64,000 nt of DNA from Magnaporthiopsis rhizophila (GCA_003049465.1 PYSS01000025.1:248001-312000); one strand, 5' to 3'; shown: positions 1 through 11,727, counted from the first letter of the stretch. Translations and numbers: made by a program. Notes: generated from the letters alone by a model not told the origin.

Positions 1-381
1 CTCGCGGCCAAGGACGCGCTCGAGGCCGAGGCGACCAGGCTCCGCGAAAAGCTCGACTCGGAGGTGGGCAGGCTGCAGGAGCAGCTCGACGCCGAGAAGC
101 TCAAGGCGGCGCCTGCAGCGGGCGCCAGGGCCGGGGCGGGTGCGTCGATGCTCAGCGAGCAGTTCAGGGCGACGATGAAGGAAGAGAGAAAGAAGTTCCA
201 GGAGGAGCTCAGAGTAAGTCTGGAGAAGCGCCGATTCCCGATTTGGCTCTATTGCTTGATGCTAACCTGACGTGCCTTTCAACAACAGAACGAACAAGCT
301 CTGAGGAGAAAGTTGGAGGACGAGCTGCGGGCGCTGAGGCGCGCAGCGGGACCAGGCAAGAGCCCTCTAAGCCCGCGATAG
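1..381 (+). CDS. 3' end of a coiled-coil protein gene (partial)
   Basis: The window opens inside a gene. The first exon (1-213) reads in frame 1 as a heptad-like, charged stretch (repeated Leu/Glu/Arg/Lys with LQEQLDAEKLK) typical of a parallel coiled coil. A GTAAGT donor at 214, a GCTAAC branch motif near 261 and a CAG acceptor at 286-288 define a 75-nt intron. The last exon (289-381) continues the coiled coil (RRKLEDELRALRR) and ends in a short basic tail, SPLSPR, with a TAG stop. About 101 residues are visible. The N-terminal domains lie outside the window, so the family cannot be named; a motor, tether or spindle/septum scaffold would all fit. The gene structure is convincing; the function is unknown. 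Confidence 0.75.
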
Positions 382-1620
382 TCTCGGGGCTCGAGGGGCT
401 CCACTGCCGCGCCCCATCATCACCATCACCAACCGAGGCCGACGCCATTGTCGCCAAAGAAGCCGCTGCCTCAGCAAGTCGACAGACTTCGCGTTCCGTC
501 GCCACGGAAGATTCGGCTACGCCAGTCATGGGTCAAGCCATAGACCACACACATACACGCACATTATTTATAATTTCCCGAGGCCGCCTCTCTCGTCCTC
601 ATTGGCTGCTCGTCGGGCATCACATACCATCTCTCTGCGTTGTATAATATTTACAAAGAGGATTCGTCAGGGGATAAAAAGGAGGCGACCACCTTGCCTG
701 TACATATATCATTTTCTGCAGAGGGGCTTTCCTGTCTATGAGGGATGGCAGGCTTTTTGCTACTATTATTTTTATTTTGATGCTGGGGAGATTCCTGGGT
801 GGCTTAGCGGTCACATTTTATATCCTTTTTTGGACATTATGGGGAACGAAGGGGTGATGACATGCATTTTATGCGTACATAAGGGGGACTTTCTGGATGC
901 ACAGACAGTCCGGAGGGAGTTAGGTAGTTTGGGACAGATCTGCTTTTTTGGATGTCAGACGGACAGGGAAAACCTGGAAATGGAATACTTTGTTTTTGAC
1001 TGGTCACGCGAGCAACTGCATGCATACCGTGTTTCTTTCCCTCCCGAAAAATTTGATGCTGACATGGTGTGTTCCATGCATGCGGCGGCTTATTATTTTC
1101 GCAAACGATACCCGATGCGCACATGCGCACATGCAACTTACTAGGTAGAGGGACTTATCTTGCTGCGTCATCATCTCATTCGTCAGCCTCGTCTGGGTCG
1201 GTGCGACCTGCTGGATCTGGGAAGGCTGCGGCTGACTGCGGCCTCATCCGTCGACCGCCCGTTTATTCGATGAAATCGGCAGGGAGATGAACATATCAAT
1301 TTTTTTCCCTTCTGCACAACGACACGAGATTTGTGGCTACCAGAGAAAGTGATATGTGGCTGCCTGCAAGGCGCTGAGAAAGGATAAAAAGAAAGAAAGA
1401 AAGAAAAAAAGATCTCGTGCCCTGGTTTTTCATATATACCGTCACACACACGAGCTCGAACGAAGCGCGCATGCTCGGTCGGGGCACCACAGCAAAAAAA
1501 CAACAACCACGAGAAGCAGCCGTCGTGTTGATGATGAAAGAAGACTTTAAGAGGCAAAGGGAAAAAGAAACAAAAAGGGACAAAAGAAACGAATAACATA
1601 AGGGAAACCCCGGATCCGAG
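382..1620. other. intergenic, no gene seen
   Basis: This follows the stop of the coiled-coil gene. It holds AT-rich 3'-UTR-like sequence and then mixed intergenic DNA. The longest open frame (602-1144, plus) has no domain signature, codon bias or splice logic and is treated as chance. Confidence 0.6.
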
Positions 1621-1621
1621 C

Positions 1622-1736
1622 CTGGACGGGGCGGACCCCGCCCAGGCTCGAACCCGGGGCTTCCCCCCCTACTAAGTGGGATCCAAGTAGCAGACCTTAC
1701 ACTTGTAAGCGTCCTAACCACTTGGGCCACCACGTT
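1622..1736 (-). repeat. tRNA-like sequence (possible tRNA-derived SINE head)
   Basis: Read on the minus strand, this segment has a good internal pol III A box (TGGCCCAAGTGG, near 1732-1721) and, about 70 nt later, a B-box-like GGTTCGAGCC (near 1658-1649). A palindromic CTTACAAGTGTAAG sits where an anticodon arm would be. However, the T stem has a mismatch, no 7-bp acceptor stem can be formed with the start of the element, and a GC-rich inverted repeat (GGGCGGGGTCCGCCCC) follows the T-loop instead. It is therefore more likely a tRNA-derived repeat or degenerate tRNA than a working tRNA gene. No isotype is assigned. Confidence 0.45.
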
Positions 1737-1739
1737 TCG

Positions 1740-2760
1740 GGATGGTAGTTTCGCCACGGACCCAACCTATAAAGGGTGGAGGCAGGTCTCCCAGTGGAGG
1801 GTCGGCTGTTGGCCCGAGGCCCGTCTGATATCCCGACCGGAGGCTGCACCGCGGAGGGCAAAGGCGCGCACGACCCGCCCACCTTTTGGAGCTGACAGTA
1901 GGATGATGCTATTCGCTGCCCATGGTGCGTGGTGGTGGCCTTGATTGATGTCGCAGTCGTCACCACTCCCGTCGATGTGCATGCATGCCCACCCTTTCCG
2001 CCGCCGCCTTCGTGGTTCGTCTAGGAACAAGGCAGCAATGGGAAAGATCTTACCACTCTGTGCAGTACATGTCAGCACAAAAGCAAATACCCTCCAGCCA
2101 GTCCTCGACGTGGCCAAGCTTTGCAGGGCAAACCCGCTTGGCAGCCTTGAAACCGCTCGACAGAAACTAGCATCCGAAGGAAGTAAACAAGGCAGACCAA
2201 GAAAACACCACAGACGCTGTCTCGGCCAGATTCTCGGACCATAAGGCCATTTTCGCACCTGAGCTACTAGCCAAAATCCCACACTCAACTCGCAGTCATG
2301 CTGATCCCCGCCCTGGCGGCAGCGTCACCACCACCTACGAGCTGGAAAAAAAAACCTAGCCCGGTGACATGATGTGGCCATGCCCGGGCTCCAGCATCCA
2401 TAAAAAGGCAATCCTTTAACACTTGATATGTGGTGTTTTTTTTTATCTATATCGAACCTTCCTTTTCCAATGCATAGGCTGTCTACCTCTCCCTTTCCTT
2501 ACAATCTCGATGCTGCAGCGGGTGGTGCTGAACTGTTATTCAATGTTATCCTCGCCCACTGCAGCGGTTGGTAGGCTGTGGGAAAGCAGAAGCATACAAG
2601 TGCAAATGGCAGGCGGAGGCCGGGCGGATGCTTGTGCCTTCCATTCGCTTCCAGGCGGGCAGGCAGAGACACGCACGCACCTGCCTCCCCGACGGCAGGC
2701 GCGCTTGATAAGCTCGGTCGGGGAGCTGTAATGTCAGGAAGTGAGGTGGGTTACCAGACA
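1740..2760. other. intergenic, no gene seen
   Basis: Mixed-composition DNA between the tRNA-like element and the paired repeats. Open frames on both strands are short and lack recognisable domains or intron structure. Confidence 0.5.
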
Positions 2761-2765
2761 CATGG

Positions 2766-3150
2766 TCGATTGGCTAACGGGGACGCCTGTGATCCGATCC
2801 CGTGCATCTGGGGACGTCCCGAGTTCGAGACACCGCGGGGGACGCCCTGCTGGCTGGCTCCTCAATAGACAGTTCCAAGGTTCGAACCGGGTGGCGGGGG
2901 ACGCCTTGCTACTTGGTTCGAAACAGGAACGCCACCTCACTTCCCGTTTTTTTTTCTTCCTTTTACAACTCCAGCAGCTGGTATAAGGCGGGAAAGCAAA
3001 AGCATTTGGGGACGTCGTGGGTTCGAGACCGCTTGGGTAGCACCTTGTTGGCAGTCCCCAACAAGACAGTTCTTGATTCGAAGTTAGGTGGCAGGAGACG
3101 CCCTACTTCTCGGCTCGAAGCAGGAGCGCCATCTCACTTCCTTTCTTTTT
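2766..3150 (+). repeat. two diverged direct repeats with pol III-like boxes (SINE-like)
   Basis: Two copies of a roughly 147-bp unit lie at about 2804-2950 and 3002-3150. Both contain, in the same order, GCATyTGGGGACGTC, GTTCGAGAC, ACAGTTC, a second TTCGAA, GGTGGC, GACGCC, a third TCGAA with CAGGA.CGCCA, CTCACTTCC and a T-rich end. GTTCGAGAC resembles a tRNA B box. Before the first copy, TGGCTAACGGGG (about 2771) resembles an A box. The T-rich 3' ends could serve as pol III terminators. This arrangement is what a tRNA-derived short interspersed element would look like. No target-site duplication was identified, and the copies are clearly diverged. Confidence 0.5.
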
Positions 3151-3159
3151 TCCTGCCGT

Positions 3160-5620
3160 TAGTTCTTGTTTACAAACCGACAATGCGGTATAGCAATCGG
3201 TGGTGAACTGAGATCACGAGGCCGGCAAAAGGTTACCTTCACCTACCTGCTTGAAAGCGACGTCTCCTCCTTCTCCTCGGCAATGCTCGTATGCACTCCT
3301 TATGGCGTCGATGGCCAGCTGCAGTATTTTTCGATCAGTGTGTTACGGCTGAGAAAACTGGGCTTGATACAAACAGGTATCACCAGCGCCATGCATCGCC
3401 AGTCAAGGCATTGGGGCATTGAAAAGAGTTTCTTTTGACAGACACCTTTTGGGTACAGGATAACCGAAGACACCTTGTGCCAATTTTTATTTATATTTGA
3501 CGCAATCTCCTTTGCCTTTCAAAAACACCCCATCAAGCGCATGCCTCCACACGCAGCACCGTATCTCCAGAAAGGCACCTAGCTAGGCCACAGAGCTAGC
3601 AGCTGGCAGCTCGAGCTGCCAAATTCATCGCGTGGTCAGACATCGCCAGCCCGGGGCAGCTTCTCCGAATCCGAAACGTGGTCGGGGTTGACCAGCTGCC
3701 AGTCTGCGCTAGGCAACTCCTGCACTTTCTGGTACCTTAGCCTCAGGATCTTTTTTCCCTTTTCGTACACTATTACTTTTCCCATCCCCAAGTTAGATAT
3801 CTATTCCAGCACACCCAGTCCCCATGGCTTGGGGACAAATAATTCGCTCCAAAAGCCAGCCAGCCATTATTGGCGGTGATATTGCTGCATTGGGGGGGAG
3901 CCTTCAGCCAGCGACGCCACATCAAATAAAACATTCCCAATCCAGCCACTCCGCCCACCAACGGTCGGCCTCCCCGCCTGGCCGGATGCAGTCGCTCCCA
4001 GTCCCGTGAGGCAACGCTGACTAAACAAAGCGTGGCGCCCCAGGGGAAGCGGAGGGCCCGAGCGCCAAAAGCTGAGCTGAGCTGAGAAGCTGAACAGCCG
4101 CCGCCGCCATGTGCACAAGTGGGAGTGAGTGGGTGGGTGCGTGTGGGTGCTGGTTATGCACACTGTGCGCGCCTTCATATCTACCCACACCCCCCTGTTG
4201 TTCTCTTCACTCCCCGGCGACGAACCCTCCGGTTTTTTGATGCAGCCTCTCGTCAGCTTCGTTTTTTTTTTCTTTTGCTATCGCAGCTCGTTAGGCCCAT
4301 CTTCCTTTTTTTTTTCCCGTCGGGCTTTGCTGCTCTCTGCGGGTGCGTGACTAATTCCAAGCATTTGGGCAGGCCGCATCGCATGCCCGGTGACTTGGAT
4401 GCTTGCTGTGGTGTCGTTGTGTTTGACGGGGCATGCAGCCAGGTACAGCACCGATACCGGCAGCCAAATAACACCCCCACTCGCCTCATCTTTTAATGTA
4501 GCCACATCAACAAATCCACATGCAGATCCGTCGCCTTTTTTGCCGTCGCCTCGTTTTTTCGGGTTGCTTCCTCCATGGCAAACAACACACCCCATCCCCT
4601 CATCTGCCCAAGACGCCGAAATCCCGGGAAAGGATGAGTTTTAATTGAATGCCCGGACGGATAGGTAAGGTAGTCCTTTGTTGGTGCCGGCTAAGAGGCT
4701 GAGAGAGCAAACAAGCTCTCCCAGAAACCGGGCCGGAAAAAGAAAACAGCCCCTTCACCGTCCGCCTCAAAAAGAAACAGCAAACACGCCGTCGTCATTG
4801 CTGCCCTGCCAACCTTCTGACCGATAAGAAAAACAAAAAAAAAAACCTGCATTGGGTCGTCCTGCATCCTGCATCGACCACCCCTCGTGGTGGTTGGCCA
4901 ACACAGCAGCCGAATGGGGATTGCTTTTTTGCCTGCCTGCTTGGATGCATGCATGCATACAAACTCCGCCACACTTGACGTACTTCCAATCACACTCCAT
5001 TATACACCCGTCCTCTGCGGGAATGCGGTGGCCAAATGTGCGGTCAGGAGACATGTCACGAAAACTCTTTCCTTCTGGATGGGGCCGGGGTGGGTGTGGT
5101 GTGATGGTAAAAGCGTCGACAACGACCATTGATTGGTTTTTTTTTGGTTTTTTTATTCCCTGTATGTGTGCTCTGTTTACCTCCCAATGGTGGGCTGATA
5201 GGCCAGAGGGCGTGATCCAAGCCAACGTATCAGGACGCAAGACGATCAGAGAAACGTAGTAGGGCACTCAGTAAACTTGATTGATTTAAAAAAGCCAAAG
5301 AAAAAAGATAGGCTTGTATTAAAAACTTGGACGGGAAGGGAACCAAAAATCCTAGATGAAAAAAGGCGAAACAAAAAGGGGGTGGTTTGGATGACCAGAG
5401 CAAACTTGAAAAAAAGACGACGCCAATCGATTTTGGAAGTACGGACGCCAACGGCAATGAATAGTCTATGGTTGAGGAACACGGAAGAAACGCAAAGGCA
5501 AACGCAATTACAAATCAAAACGACAGTGAAGAGCAATGATTGTTCCTTTCTCCTGAACTCCAACGACACCATTGGGGAAAGAGAAGAGGAGTGAGAGGTA
5601 AAGTGAGAGGAGACCAGTAC
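3160..5620. other. intergenic, no gene seen
   Basis: About 2.5 kb of non-coding sequence with many short homopolymer runs and low-complexity patches. A perfect 16-bp palindrome, GGCAGCTCGAGCTGCC, lies at 3605-3620. No open frame shows a domain or a believable exon structure. Confidence 0.5.
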
Positions 5621-5623
5621 ATC

Positions 5624-5624
<1 letters not shown>

Positions 5625-5677
<53 letters not shown>

Positions 5678-5678
5678 N

Positions 5679-5713
<35 letters not shown>
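5625..5713. repeat. 89-bp poly(A) tract with one N (5678)
   Basis: An uninterrupted A run broken only by an N at 5678, lying about 0.5 kb beyond the 3' end of the SOK1-like gene. The N shows that the run length is not resolved in the assembly. Confidence 0.9.
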
Positions 5714-5714
<1 letters not shown>

Positions 5715-6188
5715 AAGAAACACAAAACCAACAACTAAAAGCGGTTGAGCTAAGAGTGCTCCGGCGACCGAACAGAGAGAAATCCTCCTCTAGAGTGACA
5801 GTCTTCCTGACTTATTATTTTTCTGTGAGTTGTTTCCCGCCTCGCCTGGGGAAAGAGGAGAAACAAACAAAGGAGATGGCTTTGGGCGAGGTGATTAAGT
5901 GAGAGAGAGGGAGAGAGACCCCAAACTAGGATCTATCATTGGCCGTGATAGGAGATGATGGGTTCAGTTGTGCCTTATTAAAAGTGTAAGGATGGGAAAG
6001 GACGCATGGGAGCGTGAGCCAATCTCGTTGCGGGGCGGATTTGGATGTTTGCAGGTCGAGATGTCGAAGTAAGGATATGTGATGCTGTATGTCGAGGGCC
6101 CCAAGGTCCATACTATGCATGATCCTGTCGGAAACGGTCGGGAGAGGTTGTGGGAATAGGTGTGAGATGGCACGGATCATGGCTTGCC

Positions 6189-8303
6189 TTAGCAGTCCGA
6201 CATGGGGACCTCGGGAGACTCGTCGTTCTCCGGCTCGCCCCCGCGGTACGCAATGTCGGCCCACACCCTCCAGTGCAGGATTCCCAGATGCGCGAGGCGC
6301 GTCGCCATGTTCTCGACGCCGTGCTCCTCGCGGGAGCCACCATTCCTGGCGCTACCGTCCCTATCGACCTGAAGGAACGGCGGCTGGGCGGCGGCAGCGG
6401 CCCCTTCCCTAGACGAGGACGTGGCCACGACGCCGCCGGGCCCGTTGTGCAGCCGGCTGCCGGTCGCGGCCGAGAAGAGACCCAGGCCCGAGAGGTTCTT
6501 GTACTCGCGGACGCGGCCGGCCAACTCGGCGAACAGCCTCGAGTGGAACGCCTGCTCGGCGTCGCGGAACTGCTCGGTCTTGCAGTTTGACAACCACGAG
6601 TCGAGCTTCCGCTCAATGGTCGGCACCATGTCGAGCGGTGCCTCGGTCGAGCGCAGGATCTGCAGCGCCACGTCAGGCACCAGGCCCCTCCACTTGTGTG
6701 CCGCGCTCGACGCCGGCGCGGCCGTCTGCACGAGGTCGACTAGGGACGCGTACACCTTCTTGGACCTGGCCCGTGCATCGGCAGAGTCCAGGGCTGGGAC
6801 GGGCGCTGGAGCAGTAAAGATGCAGGCCGAGGTCCGTGGCGAAGATGCTGCAGAGCCACAAGCACTCAATACCAGGCTCGATGGCCGAGATGGTGGCGTG
6901 TTGAAGTCGAAGTTGATGGACGACCGGTTCGAGCGGGAACGCGGCGAGCTGTCGTCGTCCAGGACGTACGACGGCACCGAGGTCGGCGGCAGGAGGCTGC
7001 TGCCAAAGGTGTTTGGCATCGTCTGTGCAACCCGCGAGACGCGCTCCAGGTCCTCGTATAGCTTCATGCACAGATCCAGGCAGATGGCGTCGACCGCGTC
7101 CGAGCTGAGCTTCTCAAGCCGGTCGTGGTCGAAGAGGAAAGTGCCGGGGAAACGGTAGGCGCCATCAAAATGGTCGTGAGATGCCGACGGCAGAATCAGG
7201 CGCGAGACACCATAGAAGAAGCCGCCCATCTCGCCCAACCCCTGCTGCATCTCGGTCGGCGTGTCGACACCCGAGTACTGACGGTCGGCGTCGCGGTACC
7301 AGAGGCGGGCGCGGGCCGTGTCGACCTTGCTGCGGGCCTGCAGCTTCTTGTGGAAGAAGCGCTGCTGAAAGTGGGCCGTATCCTCGATCAGGACGGGTCG
7401 CAGGCAGCGGATCTGGTGGTTGGCCACGTCGAGCTTCATGGCCTCAAGCACGCTAAGCAGACTGCGCATGCCCTGCACAAGCATGGCGATGTCGTTGTTG
7501 CGGTTGCCGTTGCTCAGTTCCCGGTACATCTCGTCAACCCACTCGTCCCTCATAGGGGCGCAGTGCAGCTTCAACACCGAAGAGAGCCACGAGGCCAGCT
7601 TCTCCAAGTCGGCGATACCCCTGTTGAACTGTTGGATCAGCAGTTCCACGTTCAGGCCCTCGTCCAGGAAGTCGCGATCGCGTGCCGGCACCAGCGTCTG
7701 GATGATCTCCTTGACCGCCTTCAGCAGGCGCGGCAGACACCAGTCCGAGTCCTCGCCGTAGCGCTCGACAAAGGTCTCGCGGTCCGTCACGAACAGCGTC
7801 AGCTGCTGGCTCAGGCTGGCCCAGAACTCGTTTGCCCTCTGCTGTTTCCTCCGCCCCTTCTCGCCGTCCAGGTTCGGCCGGAAGTGCAGGTCGGGATCGA
7901 AGTTAATGTCGTGCCTCAGCTTGGGGTTGTGGATGATCTTGTTGACGTCCAGCTCGCTCAGGGTGGCCTTGGTAACAGGTGGCTCGTATATCCTCATGCT
8001 GCGGTGGTGCCGCCTGTCATGTGACTCTGAGCTGGTGGACCTGCTGGACGGGTTGCGCGACAGTGGCGCTACTAGTGCTGCGGGCGAGCCGAGGTCCTGT
8101 TGCCTCGCCACAGACCTGTCCTCATATCGCAGCTTCTGCTGGTTGTTCTGGGCAAACTCGGACTCGGGCTCGGTCGGCGCCTGGGCGGCTGCTGTCCTCG
8201 TGTCCACGCTCGGCTCTGTTGTTGGCACGGCATCGCCATCCGACTTCGCCCTCGTGTGCCCGACGCAGCCGCCGTCAATGCCTCCGTTGCCTTTTTCGCT
8301 CAT
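6189..8303 (-). CDS. SOK1: SOK1/Tcp11-family signalling protein
   Basis: A single-exon gene of 704 residues from the ATG at 8303 (MSEKGNGG); the upstream in-frame codon at 8333 is TTG and is not used. After a disordered Ser/Arg-rich N-terminus (about 1-110), a conserved helical region starts at EPPVTKATLSELDVNKIIHN. It continues through blocks such as FDPDLHFRPN and FWASLSQQLTLFV, and a later block with LRPVLIEDTAHFQQRF. This is the Tcp11 domain of yeast Sok1 and fungal relatives. Sok1 was found as a multicopy suppressor of loss of protein kinase A and is linked to cAMP and nutrient signalling. The region after about residue 440 is low complexity (SSPRSRSNRSS) before a final helical segment. 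The upstream neighbour is a 13-kb gene-free interval, which may hold an extended promoter or long 5' UTR. Confidence 0.85.
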   Translation of the reverse strand: MSEKGNGGIDGGCVGHTRAKSDGDAVPTTEPSVDTRTAAAQAPTEPESEFAQNNQQKLRYEDRSVARQQDLGSPAALVAPLSRNPSSRSTSSESHDRRHHRSMRIYEPPVTKATLSELDVNKIIHNPKLRHDINFDPDLHFRPNLDGEKGRRKQQRANEFWASLSQQLTLFVTDRETFVERYGEDSDWCLPRLLKAVKEIIQTLVPARDRDFLDEGLNVELLIQQFNRGIADLEKLASWLSSVLKLHCAPMRDEWVDEMYRELSNGNRNNDIAMLVQGMRSLLSVLEAMKLDVANHQIRCLRPVLIEDTAHFQQRFFHKKLQARSKVDTARARLWYRDADRQYSGVDTPTEMQQGLGEMGGFFYGVSRLILPSASHDHFDGAYRFPGTFLFDHDRLEKLSSDAVDAICLDLCMKLYEDLERVSRVAQTMPNTFGSSLLPPTSVPSYVLDDDSSPRSRSNRSSINFDFNTPPSRPSSLVLSACGSAASSPRTSACIFTAPAPVPALDSADARARSKKVYASLVDLVQTAAPASSAAHKWRGLVPDVALQILRSTEAPLDMVPTIERKLDSWLSNCKTEQFRDAEQAFHSRLFAELAGRVREYKNLSGLGLFSAATGSRLHNGPGGVVATSSSREGAAAAAQPPFLQVDRDGSARNGGSREEHGVENMATRLAHLGILHWRVWADIAYRGGEPENDESPEVPMSDC

Positions 8304-9837
8304 TTTGTGTCCCTTAAAATGTGTCCTCCGCAATCGCTCCCTGAGACGCCTTCGTCTCTGTGGCCGTGGGTCGATCTCTGTAGGCCTCCAGGGCAGCTGG
8401 TGAGGGTGGGATTAAGTAGGTGTTACGGGGAGGAAAGATAAAACAAGGGCAGAAAGGAAAAGGAAGAGGATGATGAGCAGAGGGTCAGAGAATATGTGCC
8501 GATCAGGCTCGAGGTTACGGCTGAGTCTGGTGATCGCGAGTCCTTTGCAAGCCTTTGGATGGTGGTGGTCCCAGGCGAGAGAGGAACGAGAGAGGGCCGC
8601 AATTATTAGGCCCGAGAATTGGGTGCGAGTGCAGGAGCGCCCCAAAGAGATGGGCAGCAAGAAAGGGCAGGAGCAGAGCGTGCTGGAATGGAAGGAATTA
8701 TCAGCAACGGGCGTGCGCACGGCGGCGGGTGGCAGATGGGAGGGAGCAGAAGCGAGGGAGCAAGCAATATGTGCAAGCGGTCGAGTAACACGCGAGGCAA
8801 TAATGGGCACTTTCGGGTTTGCTCGGAAACCTGCAGCAGAATGGCTTGCCGCAAGGTCACAGTGCAGGGCTTGGGTGCGCCGGCGAGAGGGCAATCCAAT
8901 GGGTTCATGCAGCGTGCAGTGGGAGCTTGGCATAGGCCTGTGTCATGGGGACGGTGGTGGTGGTGGTGGTGGTGGTGCGGAAACCAATATCACGTACCTT
9001 TTTCCTCCGTCGAAAGCAGGAAAGCGATCAACGCAGGCAGCGGCGTCTGTTAGGTCCGTCCTCGATATCTCTCCGACACGGCACGTCACTGAGGTCCGTT
9101 CCCGTCACGTTGGCCTCCTCTTTGTCCACCAGCAGTCGGTCGGTCGGATCGGTCGGTCGTTTTCGGGCTCGGTTCGATCGGCGACAGCGCGGCGAACGTT
9201 GCTGCTTGTGTGCAACGGTGTAGAGGCAGGAGGTATGTGAAAGGCTGGTGAGCCAAAACCCCTCGAATACCCAGAATGCCACAAGCGATGCTGTGGTCAA
9301 GGAACGTTGAGAAGAAAACGAAGCAATAAAAACAAAAGCCGCCTGCTCTATGAGTCTATTGCATGAAAAAGCTGCCGGTAGTCCTTGCTGCTTTGGAATG
9401 CAGGCGGAGGGTGAAGGAGAAAACAAAGAGAGGAGGAAAGGCCGGAAACAAGAATTAGAGGGAAGGGCAAGGAAAAGGGACGGGAGCGAAAACGGAGGGA
9501 AAAAAATATGTACTCTGGTAAAGGCAGGGTTTACCAACGAAAGGGGAAGAAGAATGAAGGGACCGGGGGTAGGGAGCCCGGACAGCACGACCCCAGCTGG
9601 GTTTGGTATTCGTAAGGCGGTCGGGTTCTTGTTATTGTTTGTGTGGCTCTGAATGCTGCTGCAGCACCTTGTCGATGCAGGCGACGCACAGATATATTAC
9701 AACCAACCCAGGAGCAGGAGCGGGACGGGGAGGGGGTGTGCGCAGCCAGCAGCCAGCGCGGCAGACAACGTCAGGAGAAGGCGAGTTGGTGGGTTATTAG
9801 GCTCGCGGCATCTGCGAGCTATTTTTTCTTTTCTTTT

Positions 9838-9839
<2 letters not shown>
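8304..9839. other. promoter-side region upstream of SOK1-like gene, no gene seen
   Basis: Purine/pyrimidine-skewed, A/G-rich on the plus strand, containing a (GGT)n microsatellite at about 8952-8977. Long open frames here on both strands are Ser/Pro/Arg-rich and overlap each other without domain matches. It could be a long 5' UTR of the SOK1-like gene. Confidence 0.5.

Positions 9840-9911
<72 letters not shown>
9840..9911. repeat. 72-bp poly(T) tract
   Basis: T run interrupted once by a C near 9874. One of a series of long poly(dA:dT) tracts in the gene-free interval. Confidence 0.9.
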
Positions 9912-9913
<2 letters not shown>

Positions 9914-11273
9914 TTGTTGACGCCAGAGGGGCGAGCAGTAAAAAGCAGTAGCAGCAGTGCGGGAAACTGCAGGAGGCGAGCGGACGGACGAATCGGCAGC
10001 TAGTGCCAGGGCGTTTTTCTGCTGAGAGGAAAGAAAGGGTTGAGAAGCGGGCTCGGGTCGAAGCACGAGAGCGAGTGCGGATGAGCACCGAGGGGTGTAT
10101 AAAGGAGTGTGCGGTTTCCCCTAGCGATGCAGACGAGGCATAAGATGCAGTGGTTTGCGTTGTGTTCTAGAACATCAGAAAAATGCAGAAAAAAATCGGG
10201 AAAGAAAGGAAAGAGGCGAAGACACGATCGCTGGGAAACCGAAATGAGCGGGGAGTGAGGTGGAAAAGAGGGCAGAGGGAGTGCAAGGTGCAAAGATGAG
10301 ACCCGGACAAGGGGCGACGACAAAGATGGAGCCGCTCCCTGGGACTTGGCCACGGACAGTGTGTGATATTTACCGGCAGCGAAACGACTCTGCCAAATTG
10401 GCACTCTCTCTGGCTGGATCCTTCTTCACACACCCCCCACACACCCACGCCCACGCCAAGCACAGTGCTAGTCAAGCCACGCGCCCGCACCGCAAAAACT
10501 TGAGAACTTGGACACAAGAACTCGAGCACCAACCAGGCGGCCCCAGTCCAGGGCGTCCCCAAGTCTCCACAGCACACCCGTCAGCCCGTGGCAGCGGGTG
10601 GGAGGTCTGTTTTTAATGAGCGTCGGCGTGGAACATGACTGGCTCTGACCAGGGCGCCCCTTGAAGCCATGCACCCGTCCCACGGTCAGGTCAGCGTGGA
10701 GCGCGCATCTCACGTCGTTAATACCAACGAGGACAGCGTACATACACTCAAGTCCATCCGCTGACTGCAACACTATGTACCATCCGCACACACGAGTCCA
10801 AGGCCCGGACCTTGCTCCGTCACAGCGCCCTTTTTGGGTTTTGGAGGGAGAAATGCCGGTCCACTACGCCGAACGAGAAACCCCCGGGCCAATGCTTGTT
10901 GGCCCCCAGGAGATAGACTCCTGGAGAGTGAAGTGAGGCGGCGACGGCGCGCGACGGGTTCACCTCGGATTATGGTCCATTGCGGTCACGTCTCCGAGTG
11001 TCAGCCGCGCCGTCGATTCGAAACTTCCAACCCGTTTCTCGCCTTGGGCCTTGCTCTGACGCCTTGGTGGCACAGGCCCTTTCCCAAACTCGTGCGCCAC
11101 AGCCTCGCTCACCTTGCCGCCTCGGAGGAAGCGCCGTAAGATTTATTTTTTTCATGCCCCAACCATCTACACCGTGCCCCAAAAGGGGAATTTCGCTACA
11201 AGCAGAAAAAGTGCAATACAGCGAGCGGGCGTTTCTATTTGTCATGTACATCGTGATCGCAGTGACGGACGGG

Positions 11274-11343
11274 TTGCAGTCGCAGTTGCAGTCGCAGTTG
11301 CAGTCGCAGTTGCAGTTGCAGTCACAGTCGCAGTCGCAATCGC
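11274..11343. repeat. hexanucleotide minisatellite (TTGCAG/TCGCAG)
   Basis: About eleven head-to-tail copies alternating TTGCAG and TCGCAG, with a few single-base variants. Translations of it give Cys-Asp/Cys-Asn or Gln-Ser/Gln-Leu strings, but no gene surrounds it. Confidence 0.85.
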
Positions 11344-11726
11344 AAACCACAGCGAACGAGCGAGCGTATGGGGAAGAGTCAAGCGCGTCCGTAGTGTTCA
11401 TGTGAGAAGAAAGTTACAGGAGACAGCTTTGCCAGGAGATGCCCTGGAAATCCAGGCCCTCACACAACAACTGTGGGGGCTCCACCAGAGCAGCAAAGCA
11501 CCCAGACATCACGCAAAACCGCCTAAAGAGGAAGCACCGACGGACGGGCGGTCTTGACCGACAGGGGAAATGGAAACCACAGCGCATCTCCGACCCGGAT
11601 TTTAGTGGGTGGATTGCCCCCGGAAAGACAGCCGAGCAGCCAATCGATTGGGTTGACATTGCAGAGGGCAAAACAGGAGAGCTCCATCGCGGAGAAATTT
11701 GAGCGAGGGGATATCATGTCGCAAAG

Positions 11727-11727
<1 letters not shown>

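Noticed and set aside
602..1144. 180-codon plus-strand frame
   Set aside because: No domain, low-complexity aromatic composition, no splice context; overlaps the 3' UTR of the first gene.
5508..5902. Open frames of polyK/polyF across the poly(A) tract
   Set aside because: They are translations of a homopolymer of unresolved length, with no flanking coding signal.
7125..8024. 299-codon plus-strand frame opposite the SOK1-like gene
   Set aside because: Antisense shadow in a GC-rich exon; the sense strand carries the family motifs.
11277..11343. Cys-Asp/Cys-Asn repeat peptide encoded on the minus strand
   Set aside because: Produced by the hexamer minisatellite; no gene around it.
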